Both the position numbers and the translations under genes were made by a program. The notes beneath the pieces are model-generated. The model ran no database searches. It was given only the letters and a program-made list of their open reading frames with translations, and was not told the origin of the DNA. 64,000 nucleotides of DNA from Albifimbria verrucaria (Eukaryota; Ascomycota; Sordariomycetes; Hypocreales; Stachybotryaceae), in assembly GCA_020081605.1 (NCBI GenBank), contig JAHREC010000011.1, positions 4,464,001 to 4,528,000 on the forward strand, given 5' to 3'. Positions 12,628-24,856 of the stretch are shown here, in pieces (within the stretch, counting starts at the first letter, position 1; each line of letters starts with the position of its first letter).

Positions 12628-15600
12628 ATGGCATCCAACATGCGAGATGGCGAACCTTTAGAAATCATCCGCTTCAAGGATGCTGTTGGCAGAAAATTCT
12701 CGTTTCCCTTTGAGATGGTGCGGGAGTGGTCGGTGAGTCGGCTGCGGTGGCCTCAGAAGCACTCATCTGTTGATACTAACCTACTATACAGGGAATGGAA
12801 GATTTGATCAAGGCTGCTTTCCTCCAAGTCGATGTTTTAGGACCCCACGTTCAAGAAGGTCACTATGATCTATCGGATTCCGAAGGAGAAATAATCCTCC
12901 CGGCCACATGGAAGCATCTTGTGCGACCGGGCATGACCGTCACCATGACCATGTGGCCTATGGACAAGGCTCCCGAGTCGCAAGACCTCCTATGTTCAGA
13001 CCAGGAGTCCCACCGTATTATAATGCACCCCAGGACCTCCGAAGCCTGTGCCTATGCCAATGCCCATACCACCTGGGCCGAATATCATAAATGTCGATAG
13101 AAAGCCGCCTGCTCACTCAAAAATCCACATACGAAGAATTCCGCTGTGTTGACTTTCTTGACTGGAAAACCTGTAAAGAAAAAAGCATTGAAGACTGTTG
13201 ATAAATCTGAGTCAGTGAGGTCATCAAGCCCACCAGCAAGGCCGGCATGGCATTCAGAAAAAACACTTCGAATACTCCTGGGACCAAAAAGGTTTCAAGT
13301 CTGGCCCTGCATCTACACCTTATCATTTCTCTGCCGCCCCTCGTCCTGGTATGGGTATGGGTATGGGGCCTCCCCTGGTGCACGCATGCCACCTCCCCTA
13401 TGGCAGGGCGAAGAGGAAAGTCACACATTCCTCCACCACCTAGCTTCTCTAGCGGATCATCTAGCAGTTCGTCCGATGACGACACATCAAGCGAATCGTC
13501 AGATGAAGAAAGCGATGGAGCAGAGTCAATCAGATCCCGTTCGGTAGCTCGAAAGGCTGGCCTCATACTGCAAGCAAGAAGGCAAGCCCAAGAGCAAAGG
13601 TTTCCTCGCCGTCAACTCACTATGCCAATACTTGAGTCGAATCCGACTCCAATGGAGCGTAATGAATTCAGCTCGGCGCGCCTATATCCTGACGAACTAG
13701 GACCAATATCGGTAGCTTTAGAGCTCACAAAATACAGCAATCCACCTGGCGGATCTTCTACCACAGGCGAAAATGAGCGCATAACTTGGCTGTCAGTCCC
13801 TCTTATTCTTGGTATGCTAGGCTGCCCTTGCTTACCGGATTATAGACACGTGTCGAGAACCATAATGGACTTTTCGGAATTCGAAGTACGCATTACTCAA
13901 CATCGAAAGAATGCCACCATGTCATACTAACGCATATTTTATTGCAGAACATAGCATTGCATGGAGGCAACCTGACTACGAACCCAGATAGCCAACTCGC
14001 CATGCAGTCCATATTCAAAGCTATCCACGACAAGAAAATGAAGAGGAGCCGTAGTAATTGGTACGTGGAGCCGGGGACCGTCTTGAGATGTGATGTGGAT
14101 TCTGGCGGGAAAACAGTTGCATCGGCAGTTTTTGCTTCTATACCACAAGTACAGGTTGACGCATTTACTCGAAGCTTCAATATCAAATTTCGCAAGGGAA
14201 TCTGTGTTCCTCGGAAACTGCATGAAGTGTTCAATCCGTATGACACATCATTTGAGCGAGACAAAACCAATTCTTCAGGAAGCATGATGGTGCTGCAGCT
14301 GACCAAATTCTCTGGCTTTGTGAGACCTGGGTACTGATTGTGGACTCTGGTAATTCTTTCAACCTAACATCCACCAACCTAGCTACATACTAACATAATG
14401 TAATAGGACAAGTGTTCACGTATGGAGACCCCCGACGGAGATCAGCACTCCAGGAAAACATTGATATACGAGAACAGTATACCAAGCTTTCTGACGAGAA
14501 ATTTGTTCAAGTTACAACTCCTGAGCATCTTCAATTTCAAATCCCCTTAAGCGATGTGAAACATTCTTTGTGAGTCCTTCAAAACCTACCTTGTAACAAG
14601 TGATCATAGGTCGTGCGGCCTAACAAAAGGACATAGAAACTACAATCTAGTGTCGTAGAACAACTAGCAGCCGCTATGGATAAGGTCGGCCTTGCCTTGG
14701 ACAATTCTCCTGATGTCGATGAAATCCAGCTGCTAAGTGCTGATGGTGAGCCGTTGACGGCAAGGACCTGGTCTAAACTTATCAAACAGCCAAGGCAACC
14801 CCTCATCCACGTCAAAGCTGAATGGATCAATGATGGTTCATCTTCATCTAGTAGCTCAAGTTCATCATTAAGTGGCTATAGGGACTCCGCCAGTAGCACG
14901 AAAAGCAGTGTCCACGTGTCCGAAAAAGGCGCTGATGATGACGAATTCTTCGGCATACGCAAGATCTCTACACCAGAGTCTACAGAAGGTGCGTGCATCT
15001 GGGTAGACAATGATATCCGGTCTCATATTCATAACCATATGTGATGCTAATATTAACGGGGATATTTAGCACCTTCTCTTCCTGATTATCATCCCAAAGT
15101 TCCACCTTTCCTAGGCTGGAGCATCCTAGAAGCAAGTACGCCATCGGCAAATACCACTGAAATCAATAGTAAGACGACCAGTGATGAAGACCAAGAAGAA
15201 AGTGTTAGAGCCTGCTTGATTCGAACAGAGATTGCCCTGGCTGAGCACCATCATCCATTTGTAGCCGATCTACAGCAGAAATTCCCGGATCTCAATTTTA
15301 ATCCCACGATTATGCAAGTTGGGATAGAAAATATCGAAATGCACATTCAGAATCTCTCTGCTTCTAAGAAGAAGCCCAATCGCTCACAATCATCGAATCT
15401 TGACAATGAAGGCCTCCATCAGCTTTATCGACAATACCTGTCAGCTTCTATCCGAGCACTTGAAGCGTTCGCCCCGAAGAGCCACTCTTCACAAGTACTC
15501 TCATTTTACTATGACGCCTTGTCCAAAGGAACACAGGTAGCTCTGCATTGATTCACATCCAAGTTTCATGGCAGTTAACTTTGACACTAGTATTTGAGAT

Positions 15601-17065
15601 CGCAAGACGCTCCAGAGAGTGAACAAAAATGGGTTATATCGAGGGTACCAATTCCCCTCCCTGGGCTGAAATATGAGTATAATGCTGCAAGACATGTTGC
15701 ATGTCATAGCTGCGAAATCGGGATAATATATGATACAGTGGAGGAGGCGATCGCACATCTCCGTCAAAAGCATTTCTCTGAAACAACTTCAGAGGTGCGG
15801 CTACGAGAATACCTGCTTCCATTATCCGCCGCTGCCGATGAAAGACTAAAAAGGAATTCACTGAATTTCTAACAACGAGCCGTGACACCATGATACAAAT
15901 CATCAAGGAAGCCAGGAGCTCCAAGATGGAGTGGTTTTTGGTGATCGCTTTCGACAACCAGCTCAAGGTGTCCCATACGCACTGCTAAATGCGCTACAGG
16001 TTCTTATAGCGTTTGTCTGTAGCGTGCCACTCTTGATGGAAGCAATGCATTCTTACTACCGTAATGATGTTCTCCAAGACAGCGCGAGAAGCCTTGCATT
16101 TGATAGCGACCTGCAGGAGAAATACCGATACCTCAAAATGACTGGGTCGGAAATTACAACCCTAATGAAGAGTGCCGAGAGAGCCCTGATTACATCCGAA
16201 GAAAATAGGAAGAATGATGATGTTGCGAAATTCTTTAGCTCCGTGGGAGCCCATGGCCTGGCTATGCAATTAATCTCCAACATATTGCAAGAGTCAGTAT
16301 TCAACAACTCAAACGTCGCCGAGCTGTACAGAGGCTATGAAGACAACTTTGTATGCTTACTATTTCTTTTGCCTCTCTTCATACATCTGGCAGTTGACAA
16401 CCCATTAACTTTGAATACAGGGTTCTCAGATTATCCGGCGCCCTCACAAACGTTATATTCCACAAATTCTTGCTCTTATGGACGAGATCAGACGCTTCCA
16501 GCAGGTGGCAAAATGGCAACGCAAAGTCTTACGGTCTCTGCTAGTAGTCCTGAACCCAGACACGCACATAGAACCATTAGTTGACTCACGGCGGAAGACC
16601 TACAGAATTGAGGCCTACATTATCGAAGAAACTATTGAGAAGCTCCATGAACAGAGCCAAATGTATAAGGCGAATCTCGCGAGAGACCAGGAGCTTATTG
16701 ATATTGTGGAAGGTATTACGGAGATCACCAAAGACGACCAGAACCGCGCCATTTTCGTGTTCACGGTAGTGACTGTTACGTTTCTGCCTCTGAGCTTTGT
16801 AGCAGCTTATATGAGCATGAACGGTGGACCATCAAACCCGGATTGGGTTGACACACAGGTACTATTTTGGCAGATATCCGCACCTCTCGCTGTACTAGTT
16901 GGCGTTTTCTGCGTATCAGTAGCCTGGCAAGGTCTGCTGAAAGCTTCATGGTTGTGGGCAAGGAATCTCGTTGAGCGTTCAGGATTGTTCGCCAGATTCT
17001 TCTCTGACAAAACCGACGAACCTGGTTCTCCAACTGGCACGGAAAAGGGCGAGGAGCTCGAATAA
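12628..17065 (+). CDS. ubiquitin-like (ULD_2-type) / CorA-like transmembrane fusion protein, multi-exon, frame-broken
   Basis: Exon 1 starts ATG at 12628; EIIRFKDAVGRKFSFPFEMV and, after a 60-nt intron (12733-12792), GMEDLIKAAFLQVDVLGPHV, GHYDL and LPATWKHLVRPG form the fungal N-terminal ubiquitin-like fold (ULD_2 type). A Pro/Gly/Met- then Ser/Asp-rich linker follows (about 12990-13540). The middle region has WYVEPGTVLRCD (14062) and DQILWLCETWVLIVD (about 14295-14345). A second beta-grasp-like stretch, VQVTTPEHLQFQIPLS to GEPLTARTW, spans 14508-14775, then a poly-Ser tract. The C-terminus has helical segments, then two membrane helices FVFTVVTVTFLPLSFVAAYM (about 16755) and VLFWQISAPLAVLVG (about 16858), as in CorA-like fungal proteins, with SMNGG where CorA has GMN. 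Introns also fit near 13890-13947, 14346-14408, 14571-14651, 14990-15069, 15537-15591 and 16350-16420. Frame shifts occur in the linker and near 14280 and 15880. Splicing of the linker is uncertain, so two adjacent genes cannot be fully excluded. Confidence 0.65.
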
Positions 17066-20000
17066 TGTGACGAGGAGTCATTAGCTTCACAATGATTTTT
17101 ATGGAGCACAGGGAACACCCTCATACCCTTGTCATATTCGCAAATGCCGAGGTGCTTGATTAATGCCTCGTAACCGTGGCTGCGGAAATCCCCATGTCCC
17201 CTGACAAGCACGATGCAGCTAAATTCACTACCTATTTGTGAACCAAAAATTAACATGCTAAAGAAGGTTGTTGCAGGCGCCACTGGCAGGAGCATTATGG
17301 TGAACCCTGCATTTGTCTTCCTACTCATGAGTTATCGTTAACACCACTCGCCAACCTTCTGCTTCGTATGCTATCTCATTGCGTGATTCATGTGAAAGAA
17401 ACAGCCATTACTGTGTTACCGCGGGACTTGTTATTATGCATGAAGCGCTTCTGTAAGGCTAGCGACTCGCCCAGGAAGTGGAGTGGACTGCCAACATTTA
17501 CTTGTCGAGAACCCCTGCCCCAGTCCGATAGTCGAGTTCAGCTTCCCACACGACGTAAATGTAGCTCAACCATGCAGTTGATTCAGCATCGCCACGAGAC
17601 TAGTCTACATCTTGGGATACAGCATGCGGTTACTGGTTTGGCGTCACAGTTATCACCCGATAGCCCGCTGTCTTGTGGTATTTGCAGGCAGTATCCAGAA
17701 TTTCTTCCATACCCATGCACAAAGCTGAAAACCAAGCATACTGGGCCCATTGCCGTACCAAGGCGAAAAACACTACGGATCAGAAATAGGTCAAGTGACG
17801 GAGCTAGTTATGTCTTACTTGGAAACCTTAATGGACATGGTAGTCTGCGAGACGCATTTTGTTTTTGTTGACTCGAGCTGTAAGAGCCCGCATATGATAA
17901 TGTATTCTCGTTGATATTGTGACTAGACTGTGGGAAAATTTGTTGAATGGGACCTGTTCCCACCCCAATTGTTGCAACGTGAAAGCTGGTAGCAGGAATT
18001 TGTGTCACAGGTTCAAACTTCTTTACAACAAGCATACCATTGCCAACTTCCAGCCTACTTTCACAACTAATTTATATCATTCTTCTCCAATGGTGCCTAT
18101 TAGTCAGGCTAAACAAGGAAGAGGACAAACTTAGAACACACCTGACAGCTCAAGGGTATCTCCCTGTTCAGCGCTAGTACAAACATAAAATTGAGCTTAA
18201 CGAACTCGACATTAGCGATCTACCCTAGGCCCGCTCTACATGTCAAGACGACTATTCTAAAAGCAAATATGAGGCGGATTCGCTTAGGCCAAATGCTAGG
18301 ATTCTCCTTTAAAATGTTACTTTGTAGTCCAGGTTTCACGTGAGTTAAAATTGGAGTTTCGACTGTAGTCTTGAGTGATTGAGAAGCCTTCATCATATCA
18401 AAAGTTCCTGTGCTCTGATCCATTGATCTTGCTAATCAGTTTTGAAAAAGACAAAGCCAAGAAAATAGATGAATACTGCAAATGTATTAGGTCTCGCGAC
18501 GGGCTTTGACTGCGTACATGAATCATGTCTGGGTCTCGTGCCAAGTTGACCAGGATGTGTTGGGATTTGTTGTTGGCCGGCATTATCTAGTTGCAATGCC
18601 TAGCCACGTGGTCATGCATGTCAATTAGCTCGGGCACTGAACCAGTTACCACTCAGCTATAAACCGTGGTGCCTGAACTATGCTTCATCCTAGAATCGAC
18701 GAAGATTTACAGAGGTAAAACGTATTCGACACGAAATCACAAGCTTGTACCGTAACCATGGATATTTTATTTTCCAATAACTAGATATCATCACATTAAT
18801 ATTGATTTTGTTTGATTTTTGCGTGGATATGACGTGGAAAATGTTGATCTTATGTTCCCAATGCTGATTCCATCGCCGCGAACTGAATGGAATCTCTATT
18901 ACGAGTAAATTGATTTTATTATTGTAGATCATGAGACTCTGATGTTCTTATCGAGTTTTAATGGACAGCTAGAATGATTTCTCAGCGAAAGAAATCGTAA
19001 AATCTTACTACACATTCTTGGTAAGTCCATAGTAAAAGCGACGCCTTTGAATACAAATCGTAGGTATCTACTTTTCGAAAACCACAAAGCAATCTACACA
19101 GCTTTGGAGATCAAATCTATACCTAAGAAGCTGCTTGAGGCGCGTGTTGAACATGCTGAATATGCAATCCTAGAGGCCTCCTGAAAAACTCTTTGTCTGA
19201 GAGCTGAACTCTGAGGATAGATTACTCTCCAGTAAGTGCTGGGATCGGAAGCGCCGGAAGACGGAATGCGTCACCCTGCCATTGCTTAACTCGAAACCTT
19301 GTCAGCCCATTTTGCATCTGTGTAGTCAATACCAGTGGCAACTTTCCGATCGCTATTCAATGCTGATGATCAAGGAAGCAATGTGTAGAATTTCAGGTGG
19401 GCAATATATTACTTTTTCTGCATTGAAATCAAGATCAACTCACCACTTGTTTCATTCGCAGCATGGAATGTCCGGACAAGGTTACCCTGTTTTGCACCTT
19501 CGCTTGGACGTCGATCAATGCTGGTTCTGGCATTTCAAGGCTGTGATTCGAAGTCCCGCGAAGGGCCATAAGGTCCGATGACAGGGAGTGTTTCAGCAGG
19601 AGACTTAACATGTCCATGCTTTCAAAGCCTTGTGGTCATGATTCCGTAAGTCGGACTTGTAGGACGCATCAGCTGAGGAACCGTGCTCACGATGAATGGG
19701 CTGAGGGACGTGCCCGACCGTGAATCACGCCCGTGACGAATTCTAGAGTGGCGTCGATAGCCGAAATTTCTAAAACTTGGAGGTGTAACCTTGGCAGCGG
19801 CTCCGACGGTCTGCCTACACACGGTGTTCAGCTGATGATCGACCAGACAGGGATCAACCAATACGACCCTCAGCTTACTTGAAGCTTAACTTTTCGGCTC
19901 CACAAGGCTTAGAAAAGCTGGTGGGGGTGATTGAAGTTCGAGACAACTGCGGAGTTGCTCCTGCTCCCATGATCCTTACTTCCGAGGTCAGAGTTCGGGT

Positions 20001-21386
20001 AAAAACGAACTATGCACTTGGCCGCGACTTGCCGTCGATTGTCACACGGACGAATTATCCTTGTCCTGGACTATGGCAATGTGGAACATTCTGTTGACGA
20101 ATAGTTGCCCCTAGCTTAATCTTTGACAAGGTCTGGACATTGCCCGAGTTGTGGGTGGAAAGGAGGGTAGGGATGCCGGGCTTTTTTTCATGATTCCGAG
20201 TTGCGTAGGATTGAGTGCCTCCAGGTTCTTAGACCGAGAACTTCGGTGGACTTGAAATCATTTGGCATTTATCCAAGAAACACCCTCGCTATCTGGTGTA
20301 TTATTGAAAGTAGGTTTACTTTTATGAGCAACTAATAGTTGTGCAGGTGATTGAGGTTATCCCCAAGTTGTACAGACTGGAGTCGAACAGGGGTTAGCGC
20401 ACCTATGAGGTTCGATTGGACACACAGACAAGGCAACCCTCGATCTTGGCGAGTGAGGGCTGGATCGAAACAGGGTAATCAGACCGTGCGCACATCCTAG
20501 AGAAGTAATACATCCTGGATAGTGCAAGACAATTGCTCACATTAACACCCACCTCATCCGGTCCACCCCCATAGATTCATCTGATTGGGTGGTCAGGAAG
20601 CCCCTGAACAGTGGGTTGTCAGACCTGGGCGGCTGAAGGTCATAGTGTTGCTCGCAAAAGCAATCTACCACAAGGATTACTCAAGGCTAGGATCTGCTCA
20701 GGAGCGCCAAGCCGGAACGCTGGGAAGACATTGCGAATGCAAAGAAAACGTGGTGGCGAGACGCAATGCGACGATGCTGACATCATGCCTGTGTTGGAGC
20801 GGCTCTTCAGCAACGAAATTCTATTCAAAGGATACAACGAACTTGAAGAGAAAATAACTAATTTTGACTCCTCCTTGAAACTTCAAGGAGTTGAAGAGCC
20901 TGGCACAGATGCATCTTTGATCTATCAAGCAACAAGAAAAGAATAGAAAAGAGTGCACGCAACCTTCGTCACAGCGAGGAAGTGGATTTACACAATGATT
21001 GGTCGATCATAATAGTCCTTGGGGACGACTATTGATAAGGTGAAGATGCCTTGCAAGGGACCCCAGGTAGGATGGCGATATGCAGCCGCGACCTAGACTT
21101 CAAGCAGTCCAGGGGCTCCAGCCGTATTCTCAAGAAGGTTTCCCATCATGGGATCACGATGTTGCTTCTTTCTCTTCAATAGTGGTGCAAAATTGTCGAA
21201 ACAGTACTAGCCGAGGCCAACCCACGTTCTGCGAGTCACTTCAGACGGAGGATAAAAGGGTGCTTTTCCCAGCTACAACCTCAATTTCAGAGGACACAGC
21301 AGGGTTCACTTCTATTTGATTTCATCTCGCACTTCTAGTTAGATATTGGAGCACTCCAAGTTTATTGATCTCTCATTTCATTCAAA
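17066..21386. other. 4.3 kb gene-poor region
   Basis: No convincing gene on either strand. The longest open frames (17368-17871 +, 167 codons; 20611-20946 +, 111 codons) show no recognisable domain, signal peptide or consistent codon pattern. 18640-18960 is strongly AT-rich. There is no visible terminal repeat or transposase, so a relic of an old element is possible but not shown. The last few hundred bases are the promoter of the multicopper oxidase. Confidence 0.5.
21252..21257 (+). promoter_or_regulatory. TATA-like box of the multicopper oxidase gene
   Basis: ATAAAA lies 130 nt upstream of the ATG at 21387 in a TC-rich upstream context, a plausible core promoter for an inducible secreted enzyme. 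This is a motif match only. Confidence 0.35.
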
Positions 21387-23583
21387 ATGCTCGTCCGTGG
21401 CGGTGTCGGGCTTCTTGCCCTTGGCTTAGCCTTTGTCAAGGGCGGCCTTGCTCAAGATGCTCAAGAGGACAGTACCATTGAAGAAAGCATCATTGGCGAG
21501 GAGAACCTTCCTTATCATATCCCCAGTCAGAGGTCGAGGCACTTGAAGGTATTGTTGAAGACGTACCTCCTGCTACTACTTCTACTTTGCGAAAGCGAAA
21601 GGACTGGCTCAGCCCCGAGTACAAGTTCATCTACCAGAAGCCTTTGCCAATCCCTCCTGTGAAGCAGCCCAAGCTGTATGTCATCAAACTTCTAAATCTT
21701 ACTTTTTATATACTAACCGACCTAGTGTTGTCACAAACCCTGTTAATGGGAAGGAAATCCGGTACTATGAGATTGAGATCAAGTCCTTCACTCAACAGGT
21801 TTATCCTAACCTTGGTCCAGCCAAACTCGTTGGCTATGATGGAATTTCTCCTGGCCCAACAATCATTGTTCCTCGAGGTACGGAGAGTATAGTCCGCTTC
21901 ATTAATAATTCCACCAAGCCCAACTCTGTCCATCTGCATGGATCTCCTTCTCGTGCCCCTTTGATGGTTGGGCCGAGGATACCACTCTCCCTGGTCAATA
22001 CAAGGACTATTACTATCCTAACGACCAATCCGCTCGTTTCTTGTGGTACCATGACCATGCTGTGGCAATTGTGAGTCTAAAAGCCATACCGGGGTAACCT
22101 TACCACGTTTTCTAACTAACACGTCTTGGTATAGACTGCGGAAAATGCCTACTTCGGCCAGGCCGGTGCCTACCTGATCAGCGACCCCGCCGAGGACGCG
22201 CTTGGTCTGCCCAGTGGCTATGGTCAATATGACATCCCTCTGGTGCTCGCATCAAAGCAGTACAAAAACGATGGCAGTCTTTTCTCCACTGCAGGTGAGA
22301 CAGACAGCCTCTTCGGCGATATAATCCATGTGGTAAGTGATCCTAGACTAGTGCATGACAGGATGCCCCAAGGGTTTCGCATGTGTATCTAATGGATACT
22401 AACACAATTTAGAATGGACAACCTTGGCCTTTCTTCAATGTGGAGCCACGCAAATACCGCCTTCGTTTCCTCAACGCGGCTGTCTCTCGATCATTTGCCC
22501 TCTACTTCGCTCAGTCCACCAGTACCAGCACCAAGATTCCCTTCAAGGTCATTGCCTCAGACGCCGGTCTGCTGACCCGCCCTGTTCAAGCTTCTACTCT
22601 CGTGCGTACCGAACATTCCTATTCATGTTGCATGAACTAATGAGATTTTAGTATGCGTCGATGGCTGAGCGTTGGGAAGTTGTCTTCGACTTTTCTCCTT
22701 ACAAGGGAAAGAGCATTGATCTTCGCAACCTCGAAGATGTTGGAGACTTTGGTGCTGATGATGACTACTTGAACACTAATAAGGTGATGCGATTCGTGGT
22801 TGGGTCTGGCCCCTTGGCTCAGCCTGACACATCCGTTGTGCCTACCACTTTGCGCCAAGTGCCTTTCCCCCTCATGGTTCTGCTATCAACCACCATTTCC
22901 GATTCCACCGCAGCAACGGACAGTGGCTTATCAATGATGTCGGATTTGCTGACGTGCAGAACCGTGTGCTTGCTAATGTTCCTCGAGGCACAGTTGAGAT
23001 CTGGGAGCTGGAGAACAGTTCCGGCGGCTGGACACACCCAATTCATGTTCACCTTGTCGATTTCAAAGTCCTGTCTCGTACTGGTGACCGTGGTGTCATG
23101 CCCTACGAGGCTGAAGGTTTGAAGGATGTTGTCTGGCTGGCCAAGGGAGAAACCGTTCGCGTTGAAGCTCACTACCAACCCTGGGGGTAAGCTCATAACC
23201 TTCATAACTCAACAATTAATTGACTAACGAATTATAGTGGACTATACATGTTCCATTGCCACAACCTGATCCACGAGGATCACGACATGATGGCAGCATT
23301 CAACGTCACCATTCTTCCCAATTATGGGTACAACGAAGCCACTTTCTTGGACCCTATGAACCCTACCTGGAGGCCCAAGCCTTACAACCTTAACGACTTT
23401 AGAACTCGATCTGGTGACTTCACCAACCAAAAGATTATCGAACGAATCAACTTCATGGCAAGCTTTGATCCTTATGGAGATGATTCAGCCCAAGCCCCGA
23501 CTGGTAATAAGGAGCGTGACGTGACTCGCACCATCGGTGGACAAACTGGACCTGTCTCGCGTGTTCGACGTATCAAGATTTAA
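21387..23583 (+). CDS. bilirubin-oxidase-type multicopper oxidase, secreted
   Basis: Multicopper oxidase that oxidises bilirubin/phenolic-type substrates and reduces O2 to water. The protein has a signal peptide ([20 protein letters not shown], cleavage near LAQ), then [14 protein letters not shown] and the copper ligand motifs HLHG (21930s), WYHDH (22045), [10 protein letters not shown] (23035) and [13 protein letters not shown] (23252-23290). The last holds the T1/T3 ligands with axial Met, matching the Myrothecium-type bilirubin oxidase rather than classical laccase. Introns: 21676-21725, 22071-22134, 22333-22412, 22602-22651, 23187-23237. Three frame shifts, at C run 21521-21524, at 21956-21962 (C or T run) and at C run 22867-22871, are each repaired by one lost base. 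The N-terminal 40 residues include an acidic propeptide ending in RKRKDW, a likely Kex2 site. Stop at 23583. Downstream is a convergent dehydrogenase gene. Confidence 0.92.
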
Positions 23584-23887
23584 GTCGTCACGCAGCTTTT
23601 GAGAGGCCAGGTTAGCTTTTTCACTTCTTCTAGACGCTAAGCGTCATCTTACCAAGACCGTACATACACGAACAGTAACAGTGACATATGAGGAGATTTT
23701 CTGTATATATCTTACTATAAATGTACATAGTTTGAAAATATCAAATAACAGTCTTTACCGCAGTTTGTGTTCAACATCTTTAAATGTGACGCATCATAGT
23801 AGGCCTATGGGATTGGTACTTGCTTGAATCGCTTTAATGGCTAGTTATGCTGGAGTTAGAATCACTTCTAAATGATTTTCTTCATCA
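23584..23887. other. short convergent 3' intergenic region
   Basis: About 300 nt between the stop codons of the multicopper oxidase and the facing dehydrogenase gene. It is AT-rich with polyadenylation-like ATAAAT at about 23717. No gene seen. Confidence 0.4.
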
Positions 23888-24856
23888 CTACACATTGTCT
23901 CCTTGCCCAATCTTCTCAAATACAGCGACACCCTGTTTTCCCAAGGCGGTTCCCACTGCCACTGCAAAAGCACCAACTTTCTTAAATCTTCCATATCCTG
24001 ACACATCGCTGACACCTCCCACACCGATTATCCTTACATGGGAAAGACCTGGAGTTTCATCCAACATTCTCCGGATTGTGGCAACATTGCCTAGAGCCAG
24101 TGGGTGCAAAGCGGACCCAGCCATGCCTCCAAAACCTTGACCAGGCAACTGAGTCTCAGGGTCCAACACAAGGCATGAGCCCAGGGTGTTTGTTGCGGTA
24201 ATAAAACTGATTTTGGTAGCTGCTAGGCGGAGCTCCTCCACGAGGGTGGCGAACTGAGCGTGGTATGTGTACGGAGGAGTCTTGATTCCGAGAGGCAATG
24301 CAGGCAGCTCAGGTAGTAAGGACAGATATCTCGAGAGTGCAGGCCCATCATACGCTGGTGGTGGATGCCCTGGTATGTTAGGACAGCTGAGATTTATTTC
24401 CATGGCTAGAGGGAATCGGATAGAAGTGCTGGCCTTCTTAATGACCTCGTAACACTCAAATACCTCCTCGGCGCTCCCGGTTACACTGATTATAATTGTC
24501 TTCGTCACTTCTGGCATCTCGTTAGCAAGAGTATCAATGATTGAGAGATATTCTTGCAGAACAATCGGGCTATAGCCTAAACTATTAAGGCTGGCAGTGG
24601 CGATTGGGTCCATGGCAGACGTAGGCGACTCTGGCCCGGAGCCTGTACCAGCAGCAGGCCGAGCAGTAACAGGATCGAAGAAGAGGTAGCGATGAACTGA
24701 ATCATCGTGCGTAAAGCCTCGGAGAAGCGAGGTACGTGTAGTAACGGCTCCTGTCCATTTGGAGAGCAAGAGCTGACGCAGATCTTCTGCCGTTGTAGCC
24801 CATGGACAGGCGGAGTTCAGCAGTGGCGGTTCAAATTCGAGGATAGGAGGTGCCAT
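23888..24856 (-). CDS. dihydroorotate dehydrogenase-like protein, class 1A (fumarate type)
   Basis: Flavoenzyme of the soluble family 1A DHODH fold, which converts dihydroorotate to orotate with fumarate as acceptor, or a related side-path oxidase. Single uninterrupted exon, 322 aa from the ATG at 24856 (MAPPILEFEPPLLNSACPW); an in-frame ATG 28 codons upstream is less likely because the family begins near the chosen site. Landmarks are the MEINLSCPNIPGHP loop containing the class 1A catalytic Cys, NTLGSCLVLDPETQ, and the FMN phosphate-binding end IIGVGGVSDVSG followed by VGTALGKQGVAVFEKI. There is no mitochondrial presequence or membrane helix, unlike the class 2 enzyme that filamentous fungi use for pyrimidine synthesis. 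It is probably a paralogue with a different role. Frame intact. Confidence 0.88.
   Translation of the reverse strand: MAPPILEFEPPLLNSACPWATTAEDLRQLLLSKWTGAVTTRTSLLRGFTHDDSVHRYLFFDPVTARPAAGTGSGPESPTSAMDPIATASLNSLGYSPIVLQEYLSIIDTLANEMPEVTKTIIISVTGSAEEVFECYEVIKKASTSIRFPLAMEINLSCPNIPGHPPPAYDGPALSRYLSLLPELPALPLGIKTPPYTYHAQFATLVEELRLAATKISFITATNTLGSCLVLDPETQLPGQGFGGMAGSALHPLALGNVATIRRMLDETPGLSHVRIIGVGGVSDVSGYGRFKKVGAFAVAVGTALGKQGVAVFEKIGQGDNV

Noticed and set aside
17095..17330. Minus-strand frame with a hydrophobic stretch (LLPVAPATTFFSMLIFG) reminiscent of a CorA-like helix
   Set aside because: Only one short stretch resembles the family and no upstream or downstream coding support was found; probably coincidence next to the real CorA-like 3' end.
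17368..17871. 167-codon open frame on the plus strand
   Set aside because: No recognisable domain, odd composition and no plausible promoter or splice context; treated as chance.
20611..20946. 111-codon open frame upstream of the multicopper oxidase
   Set aside because: No family recognised and no flanking exon; insufficient for a gene call.
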